The translations under genes were made by a program, and so were the position numbers. Below the pieces are notes generated by a model. It did not search any database, had not been told where the DNA came from, and saw nothing but the letters and a program-made list of their open reading frames with translations. Shown piece by piece: positions 1-7,131 of a stretch of 9,991 nucleotides of DNA (positions are counted from its first letter, which is position 1; each line of letters opens with the position of its first letter). The DNA lies in NCBI GenBank assembly GCA_016875595.1, contig VGPI01000066.1, positions 1-9,991 of the forward strand, read 5' to 3'. This DNA comes from Candidatus Cloacimonadota bacterium (GTDB lineage Bacteria > Cloacimonadota > Cloacimonadia > Cloacimonadales > Cloacimonadaceae).

Positions 1-1898
1 CGAACATCAGGGTTTTCTTCTCTGTTTTCAAGACCAATAAAACTACCACCATCAGGAAAAACGAAGTATGCATATTCATGAGTATATGAGAAGTTAGTTC
101 CCTGTTGCCCTGTTGCATTATGTACGACTGTTATGCAGTTTTTTATGCAATCTTCAAATGACAATGAAAGTAGCTGTCCAAGCACTTCTTGTTCAACTTC
201 GTCAATTGCGATTACGTGTACAAAATCCTTACTGAGGATAGTTTTGCTTAAATCTAATCTATTCTCTATAAGCGATATCCAACTAGCATGCTTGAATGAG
301 TTTTTATATGCTATTTCAGATGAATTGGCATTGTATGGTGGATCAATATACACACATTTAACCTGCTCTCGATATCTCTCTTGTAATAAGTTCAACGCCT
401 GATAATTCTCGCTATGAATAAGCAGCCCATCACAATGCTCATCAAAACCTTGAATTGAACTAAGCAGCTTGGCTTTAAAAACCTCATCAAAGAAGCGAGT
501 ATCCAGCATCAGCTTGTCGTTAACCTTGAGGAAGTTCAGGGTGAGAGGATTGGTATATGCCGGGCAAGTGGAATCACCTTCGATCTCATCAATAGCATAT
601 AGCTTGATCCATTCATCTATCTGCTCTTTATTGGCTATGATTTGGGGATAAAGCTCTTCAGGCACTCGGTCGAGGGTAATGCAGTAGTTTGTCTCAACCA
701 CGAACTTCTTTTTGAGCCAGAGCTTCTTTTGGAAGTCCTCAAGCTGTGCCATAAACTCAATTAGTTTGATGGCGATTTTTCTCAGGACTTTAATCTTGGC
801 GAGGTAGTCTTCCACCTTGGGAACCTCGGCGTTTTCGATATCATCCAGGCGCATAATCTCGTTTTTGATATAGAAATCCAGCTCTCGCTTGAGGAAAGCA
901 CCCAGGTTTTTATGGATGAAATAGTCCATCGTATTACGGGCTGTATATTGATTTATGTACTTGGTCAGTAGGATTCGGTCTTTATCTTTATCCGTGGGAG
1001 TGCCGGTGGATAGATACTTGTAATATGCAGCCATTGCTGGCTCTTTCTTGAGAGCATTAATGATAGACGATAAGGCGTCCTTATTCAGGGTATCCTGCTT
1101 GGCTCCTGCTTGGTCTGGTCGGTATTCAAAGTTAATGATCAGTTCTTTCTGGTCGTTTAGTTCTACCGGATTGGCTTTATGGATGAGGAAGTAGCGTTTG
1201 GTGGTGTCTGAGGCTTTCACATTGGCATGATCTCCCTCGGTGGCATCTATAATGCGGAAGTGGAGCTTTAAGCCCTCTGGTACACTACCGTCATCAAGGT
1301 CAATTTCTTCATCATTGCGTTTTTTGCTCTCTTTGAAACCCTTAATAGCTTCGGTTAGATTGACTGAGTAGTTGGTAAAATACTCTGTGGTTTTGATGTA
1401 GTATTGGTCTGCATTTGCCCAATGCAGCTTTACTTCTTCTCCGTTAAAAGGTATGGAAAAAGGTGCAGCTTTTCCCGGTGTTTCTCTGGTATAGTAACGT
1501 CTGGAGATAAAGTCTCCTTCATCGTAATAGCGTTCAAAAAAACGGTACAGGTGATCATATATCTCGGCTTCGGAACTGGCACTATCTTTGATAGCTTCAT
1601 ATCTGGCACGGGCTTCAATTACCTTGGGTGTAGCTTCCGGGTCTGGTGCTCCGAAATCTATGGCGGTCTGGATGGCATTGTCCAGTTCTTGTTTTAACTT
1701 CTCTTTCTTGGTTTCATCCACTTTTCCAAAGGTATCCTGGATTACCTGTAAGAGGTCATTTTCGATGAAACTGCTGACCTGTTCAGATTTGGCATGCATA
1801 ATCCGGTAAAAGCCGAAATCCAGATCAGGTTGATTTAGTTGGAACAGCTCTTTGAGTTTATTTATCAGTTTACTGCGAAGTTGTTCTGTTGTGGGCAT
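1..1898 (-). CDS. Type III-like adenine-specific DNA methyltransferase (Mod-type), 3' end beyond window
   Basis: Reading leftward from ATG at 1898-1896, the frame stays open to the window edge (632 codons, no stop), so the C-terminus is missing. A strong ribosome-binding site (AGGAG, 6 nt before ATG) supports the start. The beta-class catalytic motif IV is clear: CVYIDPPYN, with DPPY at residues 519-522, preceded by HSENYQAL (about 495-502) and followed by a segment typical of Mod subunits (SWISLIENRLDLSK, then the VIAIDE stretch). In beta-class enzymes the SAM-binding FxGxG motif comes after DPPY, so it should lie beyond the left edge. The roughly 500 residues before DPPY are far longer than in EcoP1-type Mod proteins; they include GDFISRRYYTRE and KLHWANADQYYIKT, which I recall from a large methyltransferase family usually paired with a helicase-type Res subunit. 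Expected role: methylation of adenine in host DNA as part of restriction-modification. G+C falls to about 36% in the catalytic third (1-480) against about 44-45% in the N-terminal part. Whether a Res gene follows cannot be seen. Confidence 0.88.
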   Translation of the reverse strand, partial: MPTTEQLRSKLINKLKELFQLNQPDLDFGFYRIMHAKSEQVSSFIENDLLQVIQDTFGKVDETKKEKLKQELDNAIQTAIDFGAPDPEATPKVIEARARYEAIKDSASSEAEIYDHLYRFFERYYDEGDFISRRYYTRETPGKAAPFSIPFNGEEVKLHWANADQYYIKTTEYFTNYSVNLTEAIKGFKESKKRNDEEIDLDDGSVPEGLKLHFRIIDATEGDHANVKASDTTKRYFLIHKANPVELNDQKELIINFEYRPDQAGAKQDTLNKDALSSIINALKKEPAMAAYYKYLSTGTPTDKDKDRILLTKYINQYTARNTMDYFIHKNLGAFLKRELDFYIKNEIMRLDDIENAEVPKVEDYLAKIKVLRKIAIKLIEFMAQLEDFQKKLWLKKKFVVETNYCITLDRVPEELYPQIIANKEQIDEWIKLYAIDEIEGDSTCPAYTNPLTLNFLKVNDKLMLDTRFFDEVFKAKLLSSIQGFDEHCDGLLIHSENYQALNLLQERYREQVKCVYIDPPYNANSSEIAYKNSFKHASWISLIENRLDLSKTILSKDFVHVIAIDEVEQEVLGQLLSLSFEDCIKNCITVVHNATGQQGTNFSYTHEYAYFVFPDGGSFIGLENREENPDV

Positions 1899-2122
1899 CA
1901 AAATCTCCTTTTATTTAACCACGAAAAGCACGAAAGACATAATGTAAGTCTCTCTATCTGGACTTTGGGATATGAACAGAAGTTTACTAATAAGCCCAGT
2001 TTCATCTTGGTAATCCTAAGGTAGTTTAGGGTTTGAGCTCTAAGAATCTGGCTAAGCTCTAATTGAGTCCCCAATGTTGGTGTAAGATACAGATCATTAT
2101 TTCTAAGGTTATTCGAGAACAT
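1898..2122 (-). pseudogene. C-terminal remnant of a GxxExxY-family protein
   Basis: A leftward frame of 74 codons whose residues 28-61 (RAQTLNYLRITKMKLGLLVN, then FCSYPKVQIERLTL; about 2041-1940) match what I remember of the conserved C-terminus of GxxExxY proteins, small predicted PD-(D/E)XK-like proteins of unknown function often found in accessory regions. The first 27 codons do not look like the family, and the usual N-terminal half with the GxxExxY motif is absent, so this is a fragment, not a working gene. After the conserved end the frame reads through a 9-nt ACGAAA repeat and stops at TGA (1900-1898), overlapping the methyltransferase ATG as TGATG. It may be a relic, or its translation may still help couple expression of the methyltransferase. 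The family call is from memory of the motif; a fortuitous frame is less likely given the run of matches. Confidence 0.6.
1918..1943. repeat. Short 9-nt direct repeat of the ACGAAA type
   Basis: On the + strand ACGAAA occurs at 1921-1926 and again at 1930-1935, giving a 9-nt period (ACGAAAAGC then ACGAAAGAC) preceded by AACC. Strings of this AACCACGAAA..ACGAAAGAC type are common between genes in many environmental bacteria and often accompany GxxExxY or four-helix-bundle (23S intervening sequence-type) genes; that association is from memory. Here it lies just after the conserved end of the GxxExxY remnant and just before the methyltransferase ribosome-binding site. Confidence 0.5.
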
Positions 2123-2468
2123 TCTTGTTATCCTCGTTCATAGCTCCATATATGGTCACACGATAAACTGCACTGATTTTCATCTTTGTTTCGGAGTCAA
2201 GAACTATTTTCAGAATGACCTCTTTGCGCGTCGACTCGTATGCTGTGGGTTTCTTCCGGTGATCTCTGATCCTTTCCAGTGATTCTGAAAGATATAACTT
2301 TCCACTTGTCCAGTCTTCTGAATATCCTTGCAGGACAGCTCCGATCATACGTGCACAGCTACCTTCATGGGGGAATATTCGGATGCATTTCTCACGGTGT
2401 CTAAGCTCCTCATTGGGACGCTCCAAAGGATTGGTGCTTATTATCACGCTCCAATTGGATGGTTGTTT
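2109..2468 (-). pseudogene. IS256-family transposase, C-terminal remnant
   Basis: The leftward frame, open from the in-frame TAA at 2471-2469, carries the conserved C-terminal region of IS256/Mutator-type DDE transposases: STNPLERPNEELRHREK, CIRIFPHEGSCARMIGAVLQ and then DWTSGKLYL, matching the family pattern TTNxxERxNxExRRR..RIFPNxxSxxRLxGAxL..EW..GxxY. The TN..ER region lies close to the third catalytic acidic residue of the family. The N-terminal two thirds (DNA-binding domain and first two catalytic aspartates) are missing: upstream in frame there is a stop codon, then unrelated sequence. Complete IS256-type transposases are about 400 residues; at most about 120 codons remain, some with no resemblance (the tail after about 2300). 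The remnant cannot be active. It overlaps by 14 bp the frame of the GxxExxY remnant, so the element may have inserted into or beside that gene before decaying. No terminal inverted repeats were found with confidence. Confidence 0.8.
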
Positions 2469-2694
2469 TTACCGACCAAGGGTGGGTAGGCAGATCCTCC
2501 CGGGTAACCTGTTCCAGATCATGGTTTGGAGGCATTTTGTCCACAGTTGGGAAATTTGTCTACCTATAGAGTATGTAACCCGGTTTGAGGTGGATATCAT
2601 TCGGCTATGGATTTTGATAGCGGGGAGAACATGGCTATTGACAAAATGACCACTTTGGAAAGACTGGCATAACATAATAGAAAACAGAGTAAAT
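2469..2694. other. Spacer upstream of der: no convincing gene, promoter unresolved
   Basis: This 226-bp stretch sits between the decayed transposase and der. I see no gene of meaningful length. A 21-codon frame (ATG 2607, stop 2670-2672) contains an internal ATG at 2631 preceded by GGGGAG and ends 22 bp before the der start; it could be a tiny leader or the tail of a lost gene, but nothing identifies it. TTGACA at 2638-2643 and CATAAT at 2673-2678 resemble -35 and -10 boxes but are 29 bp apart, too far for a standard promoter. The promoter of the downstream gene cluster should lie here or be read from within the remnant, yet I cannot place it. The der start itself has no strong ribosome-binding site. 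Confidence 0.4.
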
Positions 2695-4041
2695 ATGAGA
2701 AAATACATCGTATCGATCGTGGGTCGTCCGAATGTGGGCAAATCAACCCTGTTCAACCGGTTGAGCGGGACACGTACGGCTATAGTGGATTATGAGCCGG
2801 GGGTGACGCGTGACCGTAAATATCAGGATGTGGAATGGAATGGCCGGATCTTCAAGCTGGTGGACACGGGTGGGATCATCTTTGATTCCAATGAGCCGAT
2901 CGACCGGATGGTGCGTCATCAGGCGGAGCTTGCCATCGATGAATCGGATGCCATCATCTTTTTGGTGGATGCGCAGACCGGAGCGACGGACATCGACCTC
3001 CAGATCGCCCGCATCCTCTATCCGCACCGGGACAAGGTGATGCTGGTCGCCAACAAGACCGATAACGAGAAGTATGAATTTGAGCTGTTTGAGTTTTTGC
3101 AGTTGGGCTTTGGCGATGCTTTCCCGATCGCTGCCAATGCCGGCAGGAATATGGGTAACTTTCTGGATGAGCTGCTGCTGATGATCCCCGAGACGATGGC
3201 AGCCATCGATGATCAGCCGGTGCAGATCACGCGCCTGGCGGTGGTGGGCAAGCCCAATGTGGGCAAGTCGTCGATCATCAACCGCTTGCTGGGATCGGAT
3301 CAATTGATCGTGACCGATATTCCCGGCACGACGCGGGATGCGATCGACACCGTGTTTCGCTATTACCAACAGGAATATATGCTGATCGATACTGCCGGAC
3401 TGAGACGTAAGGCGCGGATTAATTACGGAGTGGAGTATTTCAGTTCGATGCGCACGATCGATGCCGTCCAGCGCTCCGATATTGTGATCCTGATCCTGGC
3501 AGCCGATGAACCGGTGAGCGTGCAGGACATCAGGATCGCCTCCTTTGCCGTGAGGCATCACAAGGATATCATGATCGTATTCAACAAGTGGGATCTGGTC
3601 ACCAAAGAGACCGGCACGACCGGCAAATTCATCAAAGACCTGCACCTCCAGATGCCTTTCATGCAGTTTGCCCCGGTGCATTTTGTCTCTGCGAAGACGG
3701 GTCAGCGTTTGAACCGGATCATGGAATCGGTGCAAAAGATCGAAGCGGAACGCAGCCGCCGGATCCCGACCTCGGAATTGAACCGGTTTATGGGACAGGT
3801 AATCGATCACCGTCCGCCTACGCATCCAACGGGTAAACATATCAAGATCTATTACGTCACGCAGGCAGCGGTCAATCCGCCCACCTTTGTCTTCATCTGT
3901 AATCAACCGGCGTTGATCACCGAGAATTATCGCCGTTATATCCACAACCAGATCCGGGAGATGTTTGCCTTCAGTGGAGTGAATTTGAAGCTGATCTTCC
4001 GGGGCAGGTCGGCAGAGGATGAAGCCGGGCTGAGGAGATGA
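2695..4041 (+). CDS. der: Ribosome-associated double GTPase Der (EngA)
   Basis: A 448-residue protein with the tandem GTPase layout unique to Der/EngA. The first G domain has the P-loop GRPNVGKS at residues 10-17, DTGG (G3) and NKTD (G4). The second has GKPNVGKS at 185-192, DTAG and NKWD near residue 300. A C-terminal KH-like domain of about 90 residues follows (from about 350), ending in LKLIFRGR. Der binds the 50S subunit and is needed for its late assembly. Length fits the family (436 residues in Bacillus, 490 in E. coli). The ATG at 2695 gives the standard start MRKYIVSIVGRPNVGKS, but the preceding bases (AAAACAGAGTAAAT) offer only a weak ribosome-binding site. It is the first gene of the rightward cluster, and its TGA is 1 nt before plsY. 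Confidence 0.97.
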   Translation: MRKYIVSIVGRPNVGKSTLFNRLSGTRTAIVDYEPGVTRDRKYQDVEWNGRIFKLVDTGGIIFDSNEPIDRMVRHQAELAIDESDAIIFLVDAQTGATDIDLQIARILYPHRDKVMLVANKTDNEKYEFELFEFLQLGFGDAFPIAANAGRNMGNFLDELLLMIPETMAAIDDQPVQITRLAVVGKPNVGKSSIINRLLGSDQLIVTDIPGTTRDAIDTVFRYYQQEYMLIDTAGLRRKARINYGVEYFSSMRTIDAVQRSDIVILILAADEPVSVQDIRIASFAVRHHKDIMIVFNKWDLVTKETGTTGKFIKDLHLQMPFMQFAPVHFVSAKTGQRLNRIMESVQKIEAERSRRIPTSELNRFMGQVIDHRPPTHPTGKHIKIYYVTQAAVNPPTFVFICNQPALITENYRRYIHNQIREMFAFSGVNLKLIFRGRSAEDEAGLRR

Positions 4042-4042
4042 G

Positions 4043-4666
4043 ATGATACTGCGGATCATTATGCTGGTGGCGGTTTATCTGATCGGAAGCGTTCCCACGG
4101 GTTATATCATGGGCAGGATCTTCTTTGGGCTGGACATCCGTACAAGCGGCAGCGGTAATATCGGCGCCACCAATGCCCTTCGGCATATGGGCGTGAAAGC
4201 GGGGATCATCGTCCTGATCCTGGATATGCTCAAGGGCTGCCTCGCTGTTTTACTCATGCGCTACTTTTTCCGGGGTGAACAGGGGATCATCGCTCTGGGG
4301 GCTATGGTGGTGATTCTGGGGCACGTATTCACCGTCTTTCTCGGATTCAAAGGTGGCAAGGGAGTGGCAACGGCAGCGGGGGTCTTTATGATCCTGAGTC
4401 CCTTGTCCTTTCTGATCTCCATCCTTTGCTTCACCGCTCTGGTCCTGGTCTGGCGCTATGTGTCCCTGGCTTCAATGATATCGGCTCTGGTCTTTTACAC
4501 GCTCAATATGAGCGAGGTCTGCTGCGGCAGTTATGAAAACATGCCCAAGGCGGTTCTGGTGACGATCATCGTATTGGTGATCATCATCAAGCACCGCAGT
4601 AATATCGGCCGTCTGATCGAAGGCACGGAAATTAAGATCGGACCAAAGAAAAAAGCAGAGAACTGA
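4043..4666 (+). CDS. plsY: Acyl-phosphate:glycerol-3-phosphate acyltransferase PlsY
   Basis: A 207-residue very hydrophobic membrane protein with the three signature PlsY motifs: GSVPTGYIMGR (15-25) leading into SGSGNIGATNALR (35-47), GHVFTVFLGFKGGKGVATA (about 93-111), and the C-terminal HRSNIGRLIEGTE. PlsY moves the acyl group from acyl-phosphate to glycerol-3-phosphate, giving lysophosphatidate, the first committed step of phospholipid synthesis in most bacteria; PlsX, its partner, is not in this window. Several membrane-spanning segments are visible. Length is normal (about 200). The start at 4043 lies 1 nt after the der stop, with GGAG (4034-4037) inside the end of der acting as ribosome-binding site, so the two are probably translationally coupled. 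The der-plsY pairing occurs in other bacteria. Confidence 0.96.
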   Translation: MILRIIMLVAVYLIGSVPTGYIMGRIFFGLDIRTSGSGNIGATNALRHMGVKAGIIVLILDMLKGCLAVLLMRYFFRGEQGIIALGAMVVILGHVFTVFLGFKGGKGVATAAGVFMILSPLSFLISILCFTALVLVWRYVSLASMISALVFYTLNMSEVCCGSYENMPKAVLVTIIVLVIIIKHRSNIGRLIEGTEIKIGPKKKAEN

Positions 4667-4667
4667 T

Positions 4668-6074
4668 ATGTGCGGAATCGTCGGGATCTTTGGCTCGGCA
4701 CAGGCGGCTGAGATGGCAGCGCTGGCAATGTTTACCGAACAGCATCGTGGGCAGGAGAGCTGTGGCATGGCGGTCAGCGATGGCAAAGTGATCCGCTTGC
4801 ACAAGAAAATGGGCTTGGTCAAAGAGGTGTTCAACAGCGATACATTGAGCCATCTGCCAGGGAATATCGCCATCGGTCATGTCCGTTATCCGACCAAGGG
4901 CAGTGCCACGGAATTCAATTCCCAACCCCATCTGGTGGAGACCTTGTATGGTCCGCGTTATGCCCTTGCCAGCAACGGGGATATCGTCAACTATCGTCAG
5001 ATCCGGGAAGAAATGGAAGCAGACGGGGTCTATTTCAATAGCGATAACGACGGTGAACTCATTGTCAAATACATCGTGCGGGAAATGGAAAGCCGGGATC
5101 AGAGCATCATCGATGCCATCCGCCATCTGATGAAAGAGGTCAAAGGCGCTTATTCCACGGTTTTGGCGACCCGCGATGCCTTGTATATGTTCCGCGATCC
5201 CTATTCCATCCGTCCCATGGTCTGGGGTAGGAACGCCGGTGGGGTGGTGGTGGTCGCCAGTGAGAGCTGTGCTTTGGATATCCTCGAGGTCCAGCAAAGA
5301 TTTGAAGTACCTCCGGCGGGTATCATCCGTGCCCACAACGATGGGGTCACGATCATCGAGAATGATCCCAATCTCTACCGGACAGCCCAAGAGACCCGTC
5401 ACTGCATCTTTGAACACATCTATTTTTCGAGGCCGGACAGCCATCATTTTGGGGAAAATGTCTTTGAAGTAAGGGAAGCCATCGGTCGTGCCTTAGCCAA
5501 GCAGGACAATGATCTGGAGGCGGATCTGGTGATGCCGGTGCCGGATTCATCCAATTTCATTGCCATGGGCTATGCTCAGGCAAAGGGGCTGCCCTTTTCC
5601 CTGGGCTTAATCCGGAATCATTATGTGGGCAGGACTTTTATCAAACCCTTGCAAACCATCCGGGACGAAAGTGTCCGGCAGAAGTTTAATCTGCTGCCCA
5701 ATTTCTTTGCCGGCAAAAGGATCGTGCTGATCGATGATTCGATCGTCAGAGGCACGACCATCCGCCAGATCGTGGAACTGATCAAAAAGGGCGGCGTCAA
5801 GGAGATCCACCTGCGGTTGGGTTCGCCTCAGGTGTGCCATCCCTGTTACTATGGCATAGATACTCCTACCCGGGAAGAACTGGTGGCAAACCGCTTTGCT
5901 CTGGAGGAGATCCGGCAACGGACGGGAGTTGACACGCTCAAACACATTGATATCAACGACTTGCGGCATTGCGTCGGCAATGGAACCGAATATTGCTATG
6001 CCTGTTTCAATGGCGATTATCCCATCCGTGACACCAGCAGCGCTGATCAGTTTCACGAATGCATCAGGTCGTAG
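4668..6074 (+). CDS. purF: Amidophosphoribosyltransferase PurF, Fe-S cluster type
   Basis: A 468-residue enzyme of the first step of purine synthesis: PRPP plus glutamine gives 5-phosphoribosylamine. It starts MCGIVGIFG, so Cys2 becomes the N-terminal nucleophile once Met is removed; the glutaminase domain (to about 230) also shows GHVRYPTKG and ASNGDIVN. The phosphoribosyltransferase domain carries the PRPP loop VLIDDSIVRGTT at 353-364. Cysteines at 246 (HCIFEHIYFSRP), 393 (HPCYYGID), 443 and 446 (CYAC) match the four ligands of the [4Fe-4S] cluster in Bacillus subtilis PurF, so this is probably an oxygen-sensitive cluster enzyme. Unlike the Bacillus protein there is no propeptide before the catalytic Cys: the only ATG in context, 1 nt after the plsY stop, puts Cys at position 2. 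Length is close to the Bacillus form (476). A perfect hairpin follows the stop codon. Confidence 0.97.
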   Translation: MCGIVGIFGSAQAAEMAALAMFTEQHRGQESCGMAVSDGKVIRLHKKMGLVKEVFNSDTLSHLPGNIAIGHVRYPTKGSATEFNSQPHLVETLYGPRYALASNGDIVNYRQIREEMEADGVYFNSDNDGELIVKYIVREMESRDQSIIDAIRHLMKEVKGAYSTVLATRDALYMFRDPYSIRPMVWGRNAGGVVVVASESCALDILEVQQRFEVPPAGIIRAHNDGVTIIENDPNLYRTAQETRHCIFEHIYFSRPDSHHFGENVFEVREAIGRALAKQDNDLEADLVMPVPDSSNFIAMGYAQAKGLPFSLGLIRNHYVGRTFIKPLQTIRDESVRQKFNLLPNFFAGKRIVLIDDSIVRGTTIRQIVELIKKGGVKEIHLRLGSPQVCHPCYYGIDTPTREELVANRFALEEIRQRTGVDTLKHIDINDLRHCVGNGTEYCYACFNGDYPIRDTSSADQFHECIRS

Positions 6075-6095
6075 GGTCGCTTTACCAAAGCGACC
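6075..6095 (+). other. Perfect 9-bp hairpin between purF and rfaE1
   Basis: Immediately after the purF TAG, the arm GGTCGCTTT (6075-6083), a 3-nt loop ACC and the arm AAAGCGACC (6087-6095) form a perfect 9-bp stem. No T-run follows (next bases AATAGGATAGG), so it is not a standard intrinsic terminator. It ends 13 nt before the rfaE1 ATG and directly precedes that gene's ribosome-binding region. Possible roles are protecting the upstream mRNA 3' end, tuning rfaE1 translation, or being one copy of a palindromic repeat family; nothing here decides among them. Confidence 0.6.
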
Positions 6096-6108
6096 AATAG
6101 GATAGGAC

Positions 6109-7131
6109 ATGGATATTCACAATTTACTCACTGCATTTCGGAACAAGCGGATCATCGTCATTGGTGATGTGATGCTTGATCAATACATCTGGGGCGTGGT
6201 GGAGCGCTTATCTCCGGAAGCACCGGTACCGGTCATCGAAGTGAAACGCGAAGAATACCGCTTGGGCGGTGCAGCCAATGTGGCATTGAATCTGGCTGCC
6301 CTGGGTGCCGTTCCGCTTTTGGTGGGCGTGACCGGAACCGACCGATATGGAGAGACGATCAGAACTCTCCTACAGGTCGCAGGGGTGTCTTCCGAAAGCG
6401 CCATTTCGGATGAAATATCTGTCATGGGTCTATTCTATGATCCTGATCGACCTACCACTTTGAAAACCCGGATCGGAGCAGCCAGCCAGCAGGTGGTGCG
6501 GCTCGATTATGAATCCCGGGAAGAGATCGGCAGGGATATCACGGACAGTATCATCCGTTTTTTACAGGAGAACATTCCCACCTGTGACGGGATCATCTTT
6601 GAGGATTACAATAAGGGTCTGATCACGGCAGATTTGATTGAATTTGTCCTGAGGACTGCCAGGGAGCTCGGGAAGCAGGTGGCGGTGGATCCCAAACACA
6701 AGAATTTCTTTGCCTATCAAGGCGTGTATATCTTCAAGCCCAACCTTTTGGAACTGGAAAAGAACCTTGCCCTCAGCATCGAGAACGAAGAGCAGTTCGT
6801 TGCGGCAGCCCGGCAGTTACAAGACCGGATCAAAGCCGAGCATATCGTGATCACTCGTGGTAGCAAGGGTTTGAGCATCTTTGACGGACAGGGAGGACAT
6901 CATGAGATCCCGGCTTTTGCCAAAGAGGTCTGGGACGTATCCGGAGCGGGAGATACAGTGATCAGCGTACTCGCCTTAGCCAGTGTATGCGGTCTGCCTA
7001 TCAAGGAGGCAGCCATCCTGGCAAACCACGCCGCGGGAGTCGTCTGTTCCAAACATGGAACCGCCAGTGCTACACCCGGCGAAATAGAGGCATCATATCA
7101 TGATCATCACCAAGATCAAGACGCTGAATGA
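6109..7131 (+). CDS. rfaE1: D-glycero-beta-D-manno-heptose-7-phosphate kinase (HldA/RfaE1, ribokinase fold)
   Basis: A 340-residue PfkB/ribokinase-fold sugar kinase that matches the N-terminal half of E. coli HldE. It shows GDVMLDQYIWGVVERLSPEA (19-38) with APVPV, the sugar-binding GGAANVA (53-59), VDPKHKN, the FKPNLLELE stretch, and the anion-hole and catalytic motif GAGDT at 279-283 with Asp282 as the likely base. It phosphorylates heptose-7-phosphate at the anomeric carbon on the way to ADP-heptose for the LPS inner core. The ATG at 6109 gives the family start; AGGATAGG lies just upstream. The last 11 or so residues, rich in His, Asp and Gln, come from reading the start of rfaE2 in another frame, the genes overlapping by 32 nt. 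This is the split arrangement, as opposed to the fused HldE of enterobacteria. Confidence 0.95.
   Translation: MDIHNLLTAFRNKRIIVIGDVMLDQYIWGVVERLSPEAPVPVIEVKREEYRLGGAANVALNLAALGAVPLLVGVTGTDRYGETIRTLLQVAGVSSESAISDEISVMGLFYDPDRPTTLKTRIGAASQQVVRLDYESREEIGRDITDSIIRFLQENIPTCDGIIFEDYNKGLITADLIEFVLRTARELGKQVAVDPKHKNFFAYQGVYIFKPNLLELEKNLALSIENEEQFVAAARQLQDRIKAEHIVITRGSKGLSIFDGQGGHHEIPAFAKEVWDVSGAGDTVISVLALASVCGLPIKEAAILANHAAGVVCSKHGTASATPGEIEASYHDHHQDQDAE

Noticed and set aside
2525..2570. Terminal inverted repeat of the IS256 remnant (TAGACAAATTT and TGGACAAAAT on the minus strand)
   Set aside because: No matching inverted copy was found on the other side of the transposase remnant between 1900 and 2110.
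2638..2678. TTGACA and CATAAT as a sigma-70-type promoter for der
   Set aside because: The boxes are separated by 29 bp instead of about 17, and no second -10 or -35 fits at the right distance.
2743..4059. Long antisense frame (438 codons) opposite der
   Set aside because: It is a mirror of the G+C-rich codon pattern of der, crosses both GTPase domains and has no recognisable motif.
4632..5447. Antisense frame of 271 codons opposite purF
   Set aside because: Same cause: the purF frame is certain from its motifs, and the antisense translation resembles nothing.
6075..6105. Intrinsic terminator after purF
   Set aside because: The stem is good but the bases after it are AATAGGATAGG with no T-run, and rfaE1 follows at once on the same strand.
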